DNA of 5,826 nucleotides from Candidatus Poseidoniales archaeon. Its GTDB lineage: Archaea; Thermoplasmatota; Poseidoniia; Poseidoniales; Poseidoniaceae. Below the pieces are notes generated by a model that was not told the DNA's origin, did no database searches, and worked only from the letters and a program-made list of their open reading frames with translations. The stretch spans positions 1 to 5,826 of the forward strand of contig JAAXIR010000050.1 of the NCBI GenBank assembly GCA_012270265.1, read 5' to 3'. The translations under genes and the position numbers were made by a program. Below, in pieces: positions 1 through 5,826 of the stretch (the stretch's first letter is position 1; the number at the start of each line of letters is the position of its first letter).

Positions 1-1259
1 GAATCCCACCAGTCGAGTGAACCATCTGGATGTTTTCTCCAAAGCTGACCCTCATCATCAAGGACGGTTGGCAAACCTTGAGGATCTGGAGAACCGTCAT
101 TAAGGATTTGAGGGGCTGGACCAAGTTCAGGCAAGGTCAGCAGCTCGTCGTCTTCTCGTATTCGAACAAGCATAACGAACACGACGATTGCAACGATGAA
201 ACCGAGAACGGCAATCGTATACCAGCCAACTTCCTCGGTTGGTGTTTCATCCCCAAACGATTGGCTCGGCAAGGCTGCTTGCTCTTCTGAAGTGAGTTCG
301 GCTGCCGGAAGACGAACGATGTTCACGGCTTGCGTGCTTGCGATGTTCTCGAGGTTGGTCACTTTGAGAACCACGAGATGAACACCTGCTGGAAGTGCAG
401 AACAATCGTACACCGATCCATCGGTCATGGTCGATGTTGTCGAGACGTCCCATTCCTTGGTGTAAGGAGTGAAATCCTCGTTGGAATTTGTTGGTTGTAT
501 GGCGATCAAGCACGATCTGTCTGTGGACAAACCATCACCAGTCACCACGAGTTCGAAGGTAGGAGCGGGTCGATTTTCAATCGTAAGATTCAGGGAAGCT
601 TCAGCGGTTTGGCCAAGTTCATTGCGGTAGGTTTCACGAAGTGAGTACTGACCAGCTGGCCAAGAGGAGCAATCGATGCTTGTTGCATTATCGAGAACGA
701 TGAAGGGTGCCCCGGTGAAAGTGAGAGTCCCCAGTGCACCGTATCGCGGCCCTGTTTCATCCATAAACACCCGATTGATTTCACAATTCGAACCCGTTTG
801 CAAATTGCTCTGTCCGGTAAACTGGAGCGAAATCATCGGCGTCTGAAGAGCAGGAACCATCTCGTAACTCGGCAGAGAGATTGTTGAGATCTCAACACCG
901 TTCATATCGTAAAATCCGAGAGCAAGGTCATGAGATCCTCGAGACCAAGCATCGTAGGTGAGACTCACATTTGACTGACCGACTATCTCGATGGTTGTCG
1001 ATTCAACGACTTCTCTGTCGTTGTGGGTAGCGATAAGACGAACGTCGACAATGGTCGATTCAATGGATGAGTTAAGAATAACAACAACCCGTACAGCATC
1101 GATGTCACCATCTTGGTTCAAATCAAGTGTATCGTTGCGGAGTGCGACCATCGTAATTCCCGCCTCCTCAAGTCCAATGTCCGCTTCTGCAGTGACCTGT
1201 CCAACGCTGAGCATTGGTACAACAAACAGCAGAACCAAGACCATAGCCATCCTACGCAT
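1..1259 (-). CDS. Secreted, membrane-anchored surface protein with two tandem beta-sandwich-like modules (C-terminus cut off by window edge)
   Basis: The frame runs without a stop from ATG at 1259 to the left edge, giving 419 complete residues, so the C-terminus lies outside the window. Residues 1-24 look like a signal peptide (MRRMAMVLVLL..., likely cut after VTA). Residues 46-54 (DLNQDGDID) resemble an EF-hand or dockerin-type calcium loop. Residues 141-317 hold two related modules, each with a cysteine pair (C159/C197 and C250/C286) and a shared DCS-x-x-PAG stretch; an Ig-like or other beta-sandwich fold is my guess. A membrane helix lies at about 345-365, followed by a charged, Pro/Asp-rich cytoplasmic tail ending in PDGSLDWWD at the edge. 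The start is supported by a strong Shine-Dalgarno sequence five bases upstream and overlaps the previous gene by eight bases, so the two are probably translationally coupled. I do not recognise a specific family. A role in cell-surface binding or adhesion is inference from architecture alone. Several N-x-S/T sites (N42, N63, N97, N191, N224) could be glycosylated. Confidence 0.85.
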   Translation of the reverse strand, partial: MRRMAMVLVLLFVVPMLSVGQVTAEADIGLEEAGITMVALRNDTLDLNQDGDIDAVRVVVILNSSIESTIVDVRLIATHNDREVVESTTIEIVGQSNVSLTYDAWSRGSHDLALGFYDMNGVEISTISLPSYEMVPALQTPMISLQFTGQSNLQTGSNCEINRVFMDETGPRYGALGTLTFTGAPFIVLDNATSIDCSSWPAGQYSLRETYRNELGQTAEASLNLTIENRPAPTFELVVTGDGLSTDRSCLIAIQPTNSNEDFTPYTKEWDVSTTSTMTDGSVYDCSALPAGVHLVVLKVTNLENIASTQAVNIVRLPAAELTSEEQAALPSQSFGDETPTEEVGWYTIAVLGFIVAIVVFVMLVRIREDDELLTLPELGPAPQILNDGSPDPQGLPTVLDDEGQLWRKHPDGSLDWWD

Positions 1260-3786
1260 CGTTTTCACCTCCAGGAGGAGGAGGGAGCGGTATTGCCAAT
1301 TCTGGTAATGCCATCTCAGTCGAAGTGGATGGTGCAAGAGGTTCAGAGGTATCATGAACTGCAAGGAGATCCTCTGTCAAGGTTTTCTCATCTTCAGATC
1401 GCATGGTTCGAACAACAAGTGCTGCAGAAGCTCCGAGAATGAACGAAACACCAACGATAAGATAGGTCAACCATGATGCTGCAGGGTCCTCACCCATGAT
1501 GGCAAGAGCAGCGTTCCATTCACCATATTCATTCGACCAACCATCGCCGTTGTTGTCCTCGCACCCTTGTACGTCTCGCGTTGAGGTTCCGAACGCTTCG
1601 GGACAGTCATCTCGCAGAGCACCGAGAGGTACATCACCAAATCCATCACCATCGCTGTCCTTCCATTGCAGGGCTTCGGTCGGGAAGGCATCCGCTGAAC
1701 CGTACGGATGAGCGTCCCAGCCATCGGTTGGATCCGACCAACCATCACCATCGGTATCTCGGCAACCCAATCGATCAAGGATTGAAGTTCCGCGGATCGT
1801 TGGACATGCATCTGCCTCATTTCCATCGGCTTCGTCACCGTAACCGTCGCCGTCCGTATCTCGCCATTGTGTTGGTTCATGAATGAACGCATCACCAAGA
1901 TTCGACCAACCGTCACCATCTGTATCTGGGCAACCCCAGCGGTCGCCTCCTGAGCTTGGGCCAACAGAGGTTCCGGGTTGGGATGGGCAAACATCAGCGG
2001 TTGTGCCAGAGGGGTTGTCCCCTCGGCCATCACCATCACGGTCATGCCATTGGGTTGGATCCTCTGGCCAAGCATCCGCTGTACCACCAGGACTAGCGAG
2101 CCAGTACGGTGTGGGGTCCGACCAGCCATCTTCATCGAAATCCGGGCAGCCCCATCGGTCAAATGTCGAGAGGCCATAGGTGGTCTTGCATCCATCACCA
2201 CGGTAAGCAAGGCGCCATGCTTGACCATCGAAATATTCCATGTTATCACCAAATCCGTCATTGTCGGTATCGTGCCACTGTGAAGCATCGTTCGGGAAGG
2301 CATCAGCAAACCCTTGTGGGTGCGCAATCCAATCATCGGTTGGATCGGAATATCCATCCTTATCGACATCACGACAACCGAGTCTGTCGAAACGAGAGAT
2401 CCAACCACTTTCGACTTCTTCAGCGTTGGAGTTCATACAGACATCGCCCTCAAAACCAGTTAAATTGTCACCGTACCCGTCACCATCACTATCTCGATAC
2501 TGACTCGGTATCATTGGGAAATCATCTATTTGTGTGGCCCCATAGGTTTGGTTATCACCCCAACCATCAAAGTCAGTATCTCTGAACTGAGTCGGATTAT
2601 CTGGGAAATCATCAATCAGTTTTGCACCTTCTGATTGGTTGTCACCGTATCCATCGAAGTCTCGGTCTCGCCATTGCGTTGGCTCAAATGGGAAGGCATC
2701 TGCACCATCGGCTGCGGTCCAATTCTCACCAGGATCGGACCATGCATCTCCATCTGCATCAGGGCAACCGTATCGATCGGCAAAAGAGACACCAAGGATG
2801 AACGGGCATGCATCGGGTTGGTGTGCGGTTTCAAGCCACTGGCCGATTCCCCACTCCAAGTGGGTTTGATTCCACAAAGGATCCTCCCAATTGTCGCCGT
2901 AGCCGTCTCCATCCGTATCTTGCCACTGTGTTATCTCAAGCGGGAATGCATCGGCTAAACCATTTGGATGCGCATACCATGGCTCAAGCCCATTGAGGCC
3001 GCCGGGGTCAGCATCGGAATAGGAATCTCCGTCAGAATCAATGCAGCCATATCGGTCTGAAGTTGAGTATCCACGGCTGTCCGGACAGTGGTCTGGTTGA
3101 TTACCAAGGATGTTATCGCCGTAACCGTCAAAATCACGGTCACGCCATTGTGTAGCATCGTTTTCGAAAGCATCTGCACCATTCTGTACGTCCCATCCTG
3201 CATCGGTATCGGACCAACCGTCTGAATCGGTATCGATGCAGCCTTGTCGGTCGTTTGTTGAGGTACCGACGATCAAATCGCAATCATCATCGGAGTCAAC
3301 GAAGCCGTCCTCATCGGTGTCGCGATCAGTCTTGTCAATGGAGGCGAGAAGCGTGTAATCGAATCCATCGTTGAACCAGGAATTTTTCCCTTTGATTTTG
3401 ACGTAAACATATCCTGCTTGTGACATAGTTTTCGACAACGTTCCAGATGGATTGTCATCGCTGCGCCCCATGGTTGCAACTTGAGAACCTGATTCATCGT
3501 GCATCGAGTAATCACCTTCCCAACCATCGCCAGGACACCACCAAGCTGCGTTACTCATTGAACCGGAGAAGGCGATACTAACGATGTCGCCCTTGTAGGC
3601 ATAAATACGCCACCAATCCGTTCCATCGTTGGGTGAGCAACCATCAGGATCGCACACGTAACCGTTGGAAGAAACGCCATCTGTGAGCAGATTTGAGGAC
3701 GCCTGCGTATCGTCGGCATGTACCGATGGCACCATGGACAGCACCATGAGGGCAAACATGCCAACAGCGATGCTACGCCCGAGCAT
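1252..3786 (-). CDS. Large secreted, membrane-anchored protein with PPC-like domain and thrombospondin type 3-like calcium-binding stalk
   Basis: This is an 844-residue protein from ATG 3786. Residues 1-24 form a signal peptide ending in VHA before DD. Residues about 28-150 look like a PPC (pre-peptidase C-terminal) beta-sandwich domain, with three cysteines, the motif DWWRIYAYKGD and a YVYVKIKG strand. Residues about 154-757 are Asp-rich repeats of the DxDxDGxxD kind, as in thrombospondin type 3 repeats, which bind calcium. They carry eight cysteine pairs (C169/C183 to C728/C742), probably one disulfide per module. A membrane helix lies at 772-792, followed by a 52-residue tail ending PLPPPPGGENDA. 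The expected topology is a long rigid extracellular stalk with a small cytoplasmic tail. No catalytic motif is visible. GTG 3801 is an in-frame alternative start adding five residues. ATG is preferred because it gives a cleaner signal peptide, but neither has a Shine-Dalgarno sequence. The gene starts 22 bases after the epimerase gene and overlaps the next gene by eight bases. Adhesion, polymer binding or an S-layer-associated role is possible but unproven. Confidence 0.9.
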   Translation of the reverse strand: MLGRSIAVGMFALMVLSMVPSVHADDTQASSNLLTDGVSSNGYVCDPDGCSPNDGTDWWRIYAYKGDIVSIAFSGSMSNAAWWCPGDGWEGDYSMHDESGSQVATMGRSDDNPSGTLSKTMSQAGYVYVKIKGKNSWFNDGFDYTLLASIDKTDRDTDEDGFVDSDDDCDLIVGTSTNDRQGCIDTDSDGWSDTDAGWDVQNGADAFENDATQWRDRDFDGYGDNILGNQPDHCPDSRGYSTSDRYGCIDSDGDSYSDADPGGLNGLEPWYAHPNGLADAFPLEITQWQDTDGDGYGDNWEDPLWNQTHLEWGIGQWLETAHQPDACPFILGVSFADRYGCPDADGDAWSDPGENWTAADGADAFPFEPTQWRDRDFDGYGDNQSEGAKLIDDFPDNPTQFRDTDFDGWGDNQTYGATQIDDFPMIPSQYRDSDGDGYGDNLTGFEGDVCMNSNAEEVESGWISRFDRLGCRDVDKDGYSDPTDDWIAHPQGFADAFPNDASQWHDTDNDGFGDNMEYFDGQAWRLAYRGDGCKTTYGLSTFDRWGCPDFDEDGWSDPTPYWLASPGGTADAWPEDPTQWHDRDGDGRGDNPSGTTADVCPSQPGTSVGPSSGGDRWGCPDTDGDGWSNLGDAFIHEPTQWRDTDGDGYGDEADGNEADACPTIRGTSILDRLGCRDTDGDGWSDPTDGWDAHPYGSADAFPTEALQWKDSDGDGFGDVPLGALRDDCPEAFGTSTRDVQGCEDNNGDGWSNEYGEWNAALAIMGEDPAASWLTYLIVGVSFILGASAALVVRTMRSEDEKTLTEDLLAVHDTSEPLAPSTSTEMALPELAIPLPPPPGGENDA
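1265..1272 (-). promoter_or_regulatory. Strong Shine-Dalgarno sequence of the downstream surface-protein gene, inside the preceding coding region
   Basis: The minus strand reads GGAGGTGA here, five bases before the ATG at 1259. This is a near-full match to the archaeal anti-Shine-Dalgarno sequence. It is made from the Gly-Gly-Glu codons at the end of the upstream gene. The same GGAGG can pair with CCTCC four bases upstream (minus strand 1281-1277), giving a 5-bp, 4-base-loop hairpin that may hide the site until the upstream gene is translated. The sequence is seen directly; the regulatory role is inferred. Confidence 0.8.
1516..3327 (-). repeat. Coding repeat array: thrombospondin type 3-like modules
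   Basis: Two alternating half-units make up the array. One, with consensus DRxGCxDxDGDGWSD, occurs eight times. The other, with consensus TQWxDxDGDGYGDN, occurs nine times. They are joined by ADAFP linkers and DxCP segments, so a full module is about 65-90 residues. In six of eight modules the two cysteines are exactly 14 residues apart; the exceptions are 21 and 19. At DNA level the plus strand shows recurrent CCAACC(A/G)TCACCATC-type tracts. Such near-identical tracts can recombine or confuse assembly, so repeat number may vary between strains. Confidence 0.85.
2464..2637 (-). repeat. Two adjacent 87-base (29-residue) short modules lacking the cysteine half
   Basis: Bases 2637-2551 and 2550-2464 (minus strand) encode two in-phase 29-residue units. 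They share the pattern Q-x-x-GA-x-x-IDDFP-x-x-P-(T/S)-Q-(F/Y)-RD-(T/S)-D-x-DG-(W/Y)-GDN. Unlike the rest of the stalk they have no Cys-containing DRxGC half-unit. The two copies differ at many positions, so this is an old duplication and not a recent one. Confidence 0.75.
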
Positions 3787-3808
3787 GTTTGGCCATAACA
3801 CATGCGGG

Positions 3809-5218
3809 TTAAGAAGAACGCGACGATGAGTTGAATCGTCCTAACGCATCACGGAGGGCTGGGTGAAGCGTATCCAGTTCGAAACTATCTCCTGATTCTA
3901 AGAGTCGTTTCGGATGGACTTTTTGTCCGTCCAATATCAGTGATTTACCCATCTCTCCAAACAGGATTTTCATGACAAAACCGGGTGCAGGAGCAAATGC
4001 GGGCCGGCGTAGAACCTTACCAAGTGTCTTGGCAAATCCCTTCTGTGTCACTGGGTTAGGTGCTGTTAGATTGTACACGCCTTCTGCATCTTCTTGGTTC
4101 ATCAAATGGTGCATGGCATAGATTTGATCATCGAGAGAAATCCAAGATTGCCATTGCTTTCCTCCTCCAATCGGACCAAGAGCACCCATCTTGGCGATTG
4201 GGAGAATTTGTTTGAGCATACCACCAGCAGCTGTTGTAACGATACCTGTTCGCATGAGAATGGTGCGGATTCCAGCACTCGAAGCAGGAATTGTTGCATC
4301 CTCCCATTGCTTGCAAATTTTGGCAAGGAAACCATCGCCAATGCTGCTTGTTTCATCCAACTCTTCATCGCCTCTGTTATCGTAAAACCCGATTGCAGAA
4401 GCGCACATGAACACACTCGGCGGCGATTCGAGTGCAGCAAGAGCTTTCGAGAGATTTTCTGTTGGAATGGAACGACTTTGAGCAATCAAATTCTTTCTCT
4501 TCTTACTCCAGCGTTTGTCACCAATTCCCGCACCTGCTAAGTGAATGACGACATCGAATCCTTCCAAGGAGCCCTCGATAATTTCTCCGGTTTGGTCGTT
4601 CCATCGGACAATGTTGTCAGGATTCTGATCTGCATGCAACTTCGTTGACGTACGGAGTAGACGGTGGACGTCATGCCCATCCGTTTCGAGGAAAGCGCCC
4701 AGTTGGGTTCCAATCAATCCGGTCGAACCACTGATGAGGATACGACGTCGAGGAGCATCCTTGAACATCTGTTGACGAGTAAGATCAGCAAGAATTCTTC
4801 GTGTTCGATGTTTGAACATTGTCCGTACTCGAGGCATGACCATGATTGGAGCACCAATTCTCGAAAAGAAATGAAACGGCAGTTTCCAATCGATCTTGTC
4901 CTCGATGGTCATCTCATGCTCTCCACCATCGACAAACTTGTGAACGTGATTCCAACGAGCAAACGGTCCTTTGATCGAATCATCACAGAATTGTTCACCC
5001 TCGATGTAGCTGTGGTGTTTGGCAACCCACCGTTGTGGCACGATACCAATGCTCATTCGGAATTCAGTGACTGCACCATCGGTAATTCCTCCGACTTCCA
5101 CAGGACGAATGCCTTCCCAGTCTGGCATAATTCGGCGTACTGCACCCGGGCGAGCATGCCAGTTCCATACAGTCTGTCGAGAAAATGGAAACGTGGCATT
5201 GTGTTCAAAAATCGGCAT
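3809..5218 (-). CDS. SRPBCC domain fused to TIGR01777-type NAD(P)-dependent epimerase/short-chain dehydrogenase
   Basis: This is a 469-residue, apparently cytoplasmic protein. Residues 1 to about 148 resemble an SRPBCC (START/Bet v1-like) ligand-binding domain: an F-x-x-x-x-x-F-x-F-S-R-Q-T-V-W-N-W opening, GPFARWNHVHKF near residues 84-95, then EDKIDWKLPF. From about residue 159 a Rossmann fold begins (ILISGSTGLIG, dinucleotide loop at 164-170), followed by HLAGAGIGDKRW (226-237) and ASAIGFYDNRGDE (273-285), which are typical of the YfcH/TIGR01777 family. The last 60 or so residues (PAPGFVMKILFGEM to HPALRDAL) match the family's C-terminal DUF1731-like region. SRPBCC-epimerase fusions are known in this family, but the substrate is not. 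ATG 5218 is chosen because AGGTGA lies five bases upstream; an in-frame GTG at 5227 is itself part of that Shine-Dalgarno sequence and is unlikely to be the start. The gene begins 15 bases after the photolyase stop, which suggests co-transcription and perhaps a joint role in light or oxidative stress. That role is inference. Confidence 0.9.
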   Translation of the reverse strand: MPIFEHNATFPFSRQTVWNWHARPGAVRRIMPDWEGIRPVEVGGITDGAVTEFRMSIGIVPQRWVAKHHSYIEGEQFCDDSIKGPFARWNHVHKFVDGGEHEMTIEDKIDWKLPFHFFSRIGAPIMVMPRVRTMFKHRTRRILADLTRQQMFKDAPRRRILISGSTGLIGTQLGAFLETDGHDVHRLLRTSTKLHADQNPDNIVRWNDQTGEIIEGSLEGFDVVIHLAGAGIGDKRWSKKRKNLIAQSRSIPTENLSKALAALESPPSVFMCASAIGFYDNRGDEELDETSSIGDGFLAKICKQWEDATIPASSAGIRTILMRTGIVTTAAGGMLKQILPIAKMGALGPIGGGKQWQSWISLDDQIYAMHHLMNQEDAEGVYNLTAPNPVTQKGFAKTLGKVLRRPAFAPAPGFVMKILFGEMGKSLILDGQKVHPKRLLESGDSFELDTLHPALRDALGRFNSSSRSS

Positions 5219-5223
5219 ACGCT

Positions 5224-5229
5224 TCACCT
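5224..5229 (-). promoter_or_regulatory. Shine-Dalgarno sequence that decides the start of the SRPBCC/epimerase gene
   Basis: The minus strand reads AGGTGA, five bases before ATG 5218, in the 15-base gap behind the photolyase stop codon. The competing in-frame GTG (5227-5225) lies inside this motif, so the start at 5218 is much the better choice. Confidence 0.75.
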
Positions 5230-5233
5230 AATG

Positions 5234-5755
5234 TTAGGAATCTGCGTATTTTCGTATATAATCCTCAGTTTTGAACTTGCGCTGGGTCGATGCTGATGTC
5301 AAGTAACGAACCTTTCCAAACACGGCACGTTCAAACCAACCTCGGTCGAATCGACCGAAAATCCAGAAAATGCCTGTGTAGTAATTTGGATCACGGCCAT
5401 CGAGTGCCCATCGATCGTTCAATCGGATTAACCAATCGCATGCAGTTTCAGGATCAGGGCACCATTCCAGCACTTTCTTGCCCCAGAGCATTCGCAGGTA
5501 GTTGTGAATGATGCCTTCCTTACGGAGTTGATGTTGAGCCGCATTCCAAAGCGGATCGTGCGGTTCTCCTTGCTCGAGTTGCTCGAACGTGTAGATGTAC
5601 GGTCGCTCGTCGTTGGCGTGTTCTTGGAGTGTGTTTTTTGCCCATTCAGGTAACGTATCGTAGGATGTATGATCAGGATGTTCAAAGCAGTAGACGAACC
5701 CAAGTTCTCTCCATGTGATTACTTGGTCGAGGAAGGCTTCAGCACCCTCGCTCAT
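5234..5755 (-). CDS. phr: Class II-like deoxyribodipyrimidine photolyase, C-terminal FAD/DNA-binding part only
   Basis: The product repairs UV-induced cyclobutane pyrimidine dimers in DNA using FADH- and blue light. From the first in-frame ATG there are 173 residues, against roughly 450 for a full enzyme, so this is only the end of the FAD-binding helical domain. Aligned from memory to the Methanosarcina mazei class II enzyme, the key positions are present. W70, W91 and W98 match the electron-transfer trio W360/W381/W388 with identical spacing. N113 in LNDRWALDGRDP matches N403 near the flavin. W131 and W140 match the lesion-contacting W421 and W431, the last one residue closer. FGKVRY at 146-151 is also typical. 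Family-like sequence (NWNP...RRAGWWG) continues in frame upstream of the ATG as far as a TAA at 5821-5819, so ATG 5755 is probably not the native start. The gene is either broken or misread at the edge. No Shine-Dalgarno sequence stands before ATG 5755. The fragment alone would lack the antenna domain and much of the FAD pocket. Confidence 0.85.
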   Translation of the reverse strand: MSEGAEAFLDQVITWRELGFVYCFEHPDHTSYDTLPEWAKNTLQEHANDERPYIYTFEQLEQGEPHDPLWNAAQHQLRKEGIIHNYLRMLWGKKVLEWCPDPETACDWLIRLNDRWALDGRDPNYYTGIFWIFGRFDRGWFERAVFGKVRYLTSASTQRKFKTEDYIRKYADS

Positions 5756-5821
5756 TCCCCACCATCCTGCGCGGCGGCAGGTGTGCGGGTGTGTGATTTT
5801 AATTGGATTCCAATTTTCTTA
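5756..5821 (-). pseudogene. In-frame upstream part of the photolyase, ended by an apparent frameshift or nonsense codon
   Basis: Reading upstream from ATG 5755 in the same frame gives 21 sense codons (ENWNPIKITHPHTC, then RRAGWWG) before TAA at 5821-5819. The RRAGWWG stretch immediately before MSEGAEAFLDQ is what I expect within this photolyase group, so it should be coding. None of these codons is ATG, GTG or TTG. One extra A in the AAAA run (plus-strand T run 5814-5817) would give SIKKNWNPIKI and open the frame to the window edge. A one-base error or a real frameshift there is therefore the simplest reading. Only five bases remain beyond the stop, so it cannot be settled here. Confidence 0.55.
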
Positions 5822-5826
5822 ATTGA

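Noticed and set aside
1467..2408. A long alternative minus-strand frame of 313 codons inside the stalk gene
   Set aside because: It is rich in Met, Arg and Thr with no domain signal. It is the frame-shifted reading of the Asp/Gly-rich repeats and owes its length to their low-complexity codons.
2109..2585. Plus-strand open frames over the stalk gene, up to 158 codons
   Set aside because: They are His/Arg- or Ser/Pro-rich antisense readings of the DTDGDGW repeats, with no start signal and no recognisable protein features.
1516..3327. Recurrent CCAACCATCACCATC-type plus-strand tracts, considered as a CRISPR array or DNA-level satellite
   Set aside because: The spacing is irregular, copies vary at third codon positions, and a single long protein frame explains them all.
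3805..3816. CTTCTTAACCCG (minus strand) as a TATA-like box for a leaderless transcript starting at 3786
   Set aside because: The position is about right, but the match to an archaeal TATA box is poor and no BRE-like purine stretch precedes it.
4664..5296. Plus-strand open frame of 210 codons antisense to the epimerase gene
   Set aside because: The minus-strand frame has clear SRPBCC and Rossmann motifs throughout, while the plus-strand product has no recognisable motif or ribosome binding site.
5801..5815. AATTGG-ATT-CCAATT inverted repeat in an AT-rich patch, considered as promoter, operator or terminator
   Set aside because: It lies within the in-frame upstream photolyase sequence (WNPI codons), has only a 6-bp A/T-rich stem and no T tract placed as a terminator would need. 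Coincidence is likely.

Overview
The window fits a marine planktonic archaeon of the Marine Group II / Poseidoniales type. This is an inference from style, with no rRNA or marker gene to settle it. The supporting traits are secreted single-pass proteins packed with Asp-rich DxDGDGxxD calcium repeats, short cytoplasmic tails behind a C-terminal membrane helix, an archaeal-style GGAGGTGA Shine-Dalgarno sequence, roughly balanced base composition and very tight gene packing.

Everything that can be supported lies on the minus strand, so the genes read from right to left. The right end holds the C-terminal part of a class II-like DNA photolyase (5755 to 5234). After 15 bases, which carry a good ribosome binding site, comes a two-domain protein (5218 to 3809): an SRPBCC ligand-binding fold fused to a TIGR01777-type short-chain dehydrogenase/epimerase. 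After 22 bases comes an 844-residue secreted, membrane-anchored protein (3786 to 1252). It is made of a PPC-like N-terminal domain and a long stalk of thrombospondin type 3-like repeats with eight regularly spaced cysteine pairs. Its last eight bases overlap the start of a second secreted, membrane-anchored protein (1259 to beyond base 1), whose C-terminus is cut off by the left edge.

Spacing and strand suggest one transcription unit of four genes. Photolyase and the SRPBCC/epimerase protein plausibly belong together as a light or photo-oxidative stress pair. The two surface proteins, with interlocked start and stop, are probably made together and may act as partners at the cell surface. A link between the two halves is only positional.

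Two points deserve attention. The photolyase reading frame meets an in-frame TAA at 5821-5819, although family-like sequence continues upstream of the first ATG, so the gene is either frameshifted or misread at the window edge. At the 8-base overlap, the polyproline-glycine codons of the first surface protein form the Shine-Dalgarno sequence of the next gene and a possible hairpin that would mask it. I saw no RNA gene, mobile element, CRISPR array or replication origin, and no gap between genes longer than 22 bases. The plus strand holds only shadow frames.
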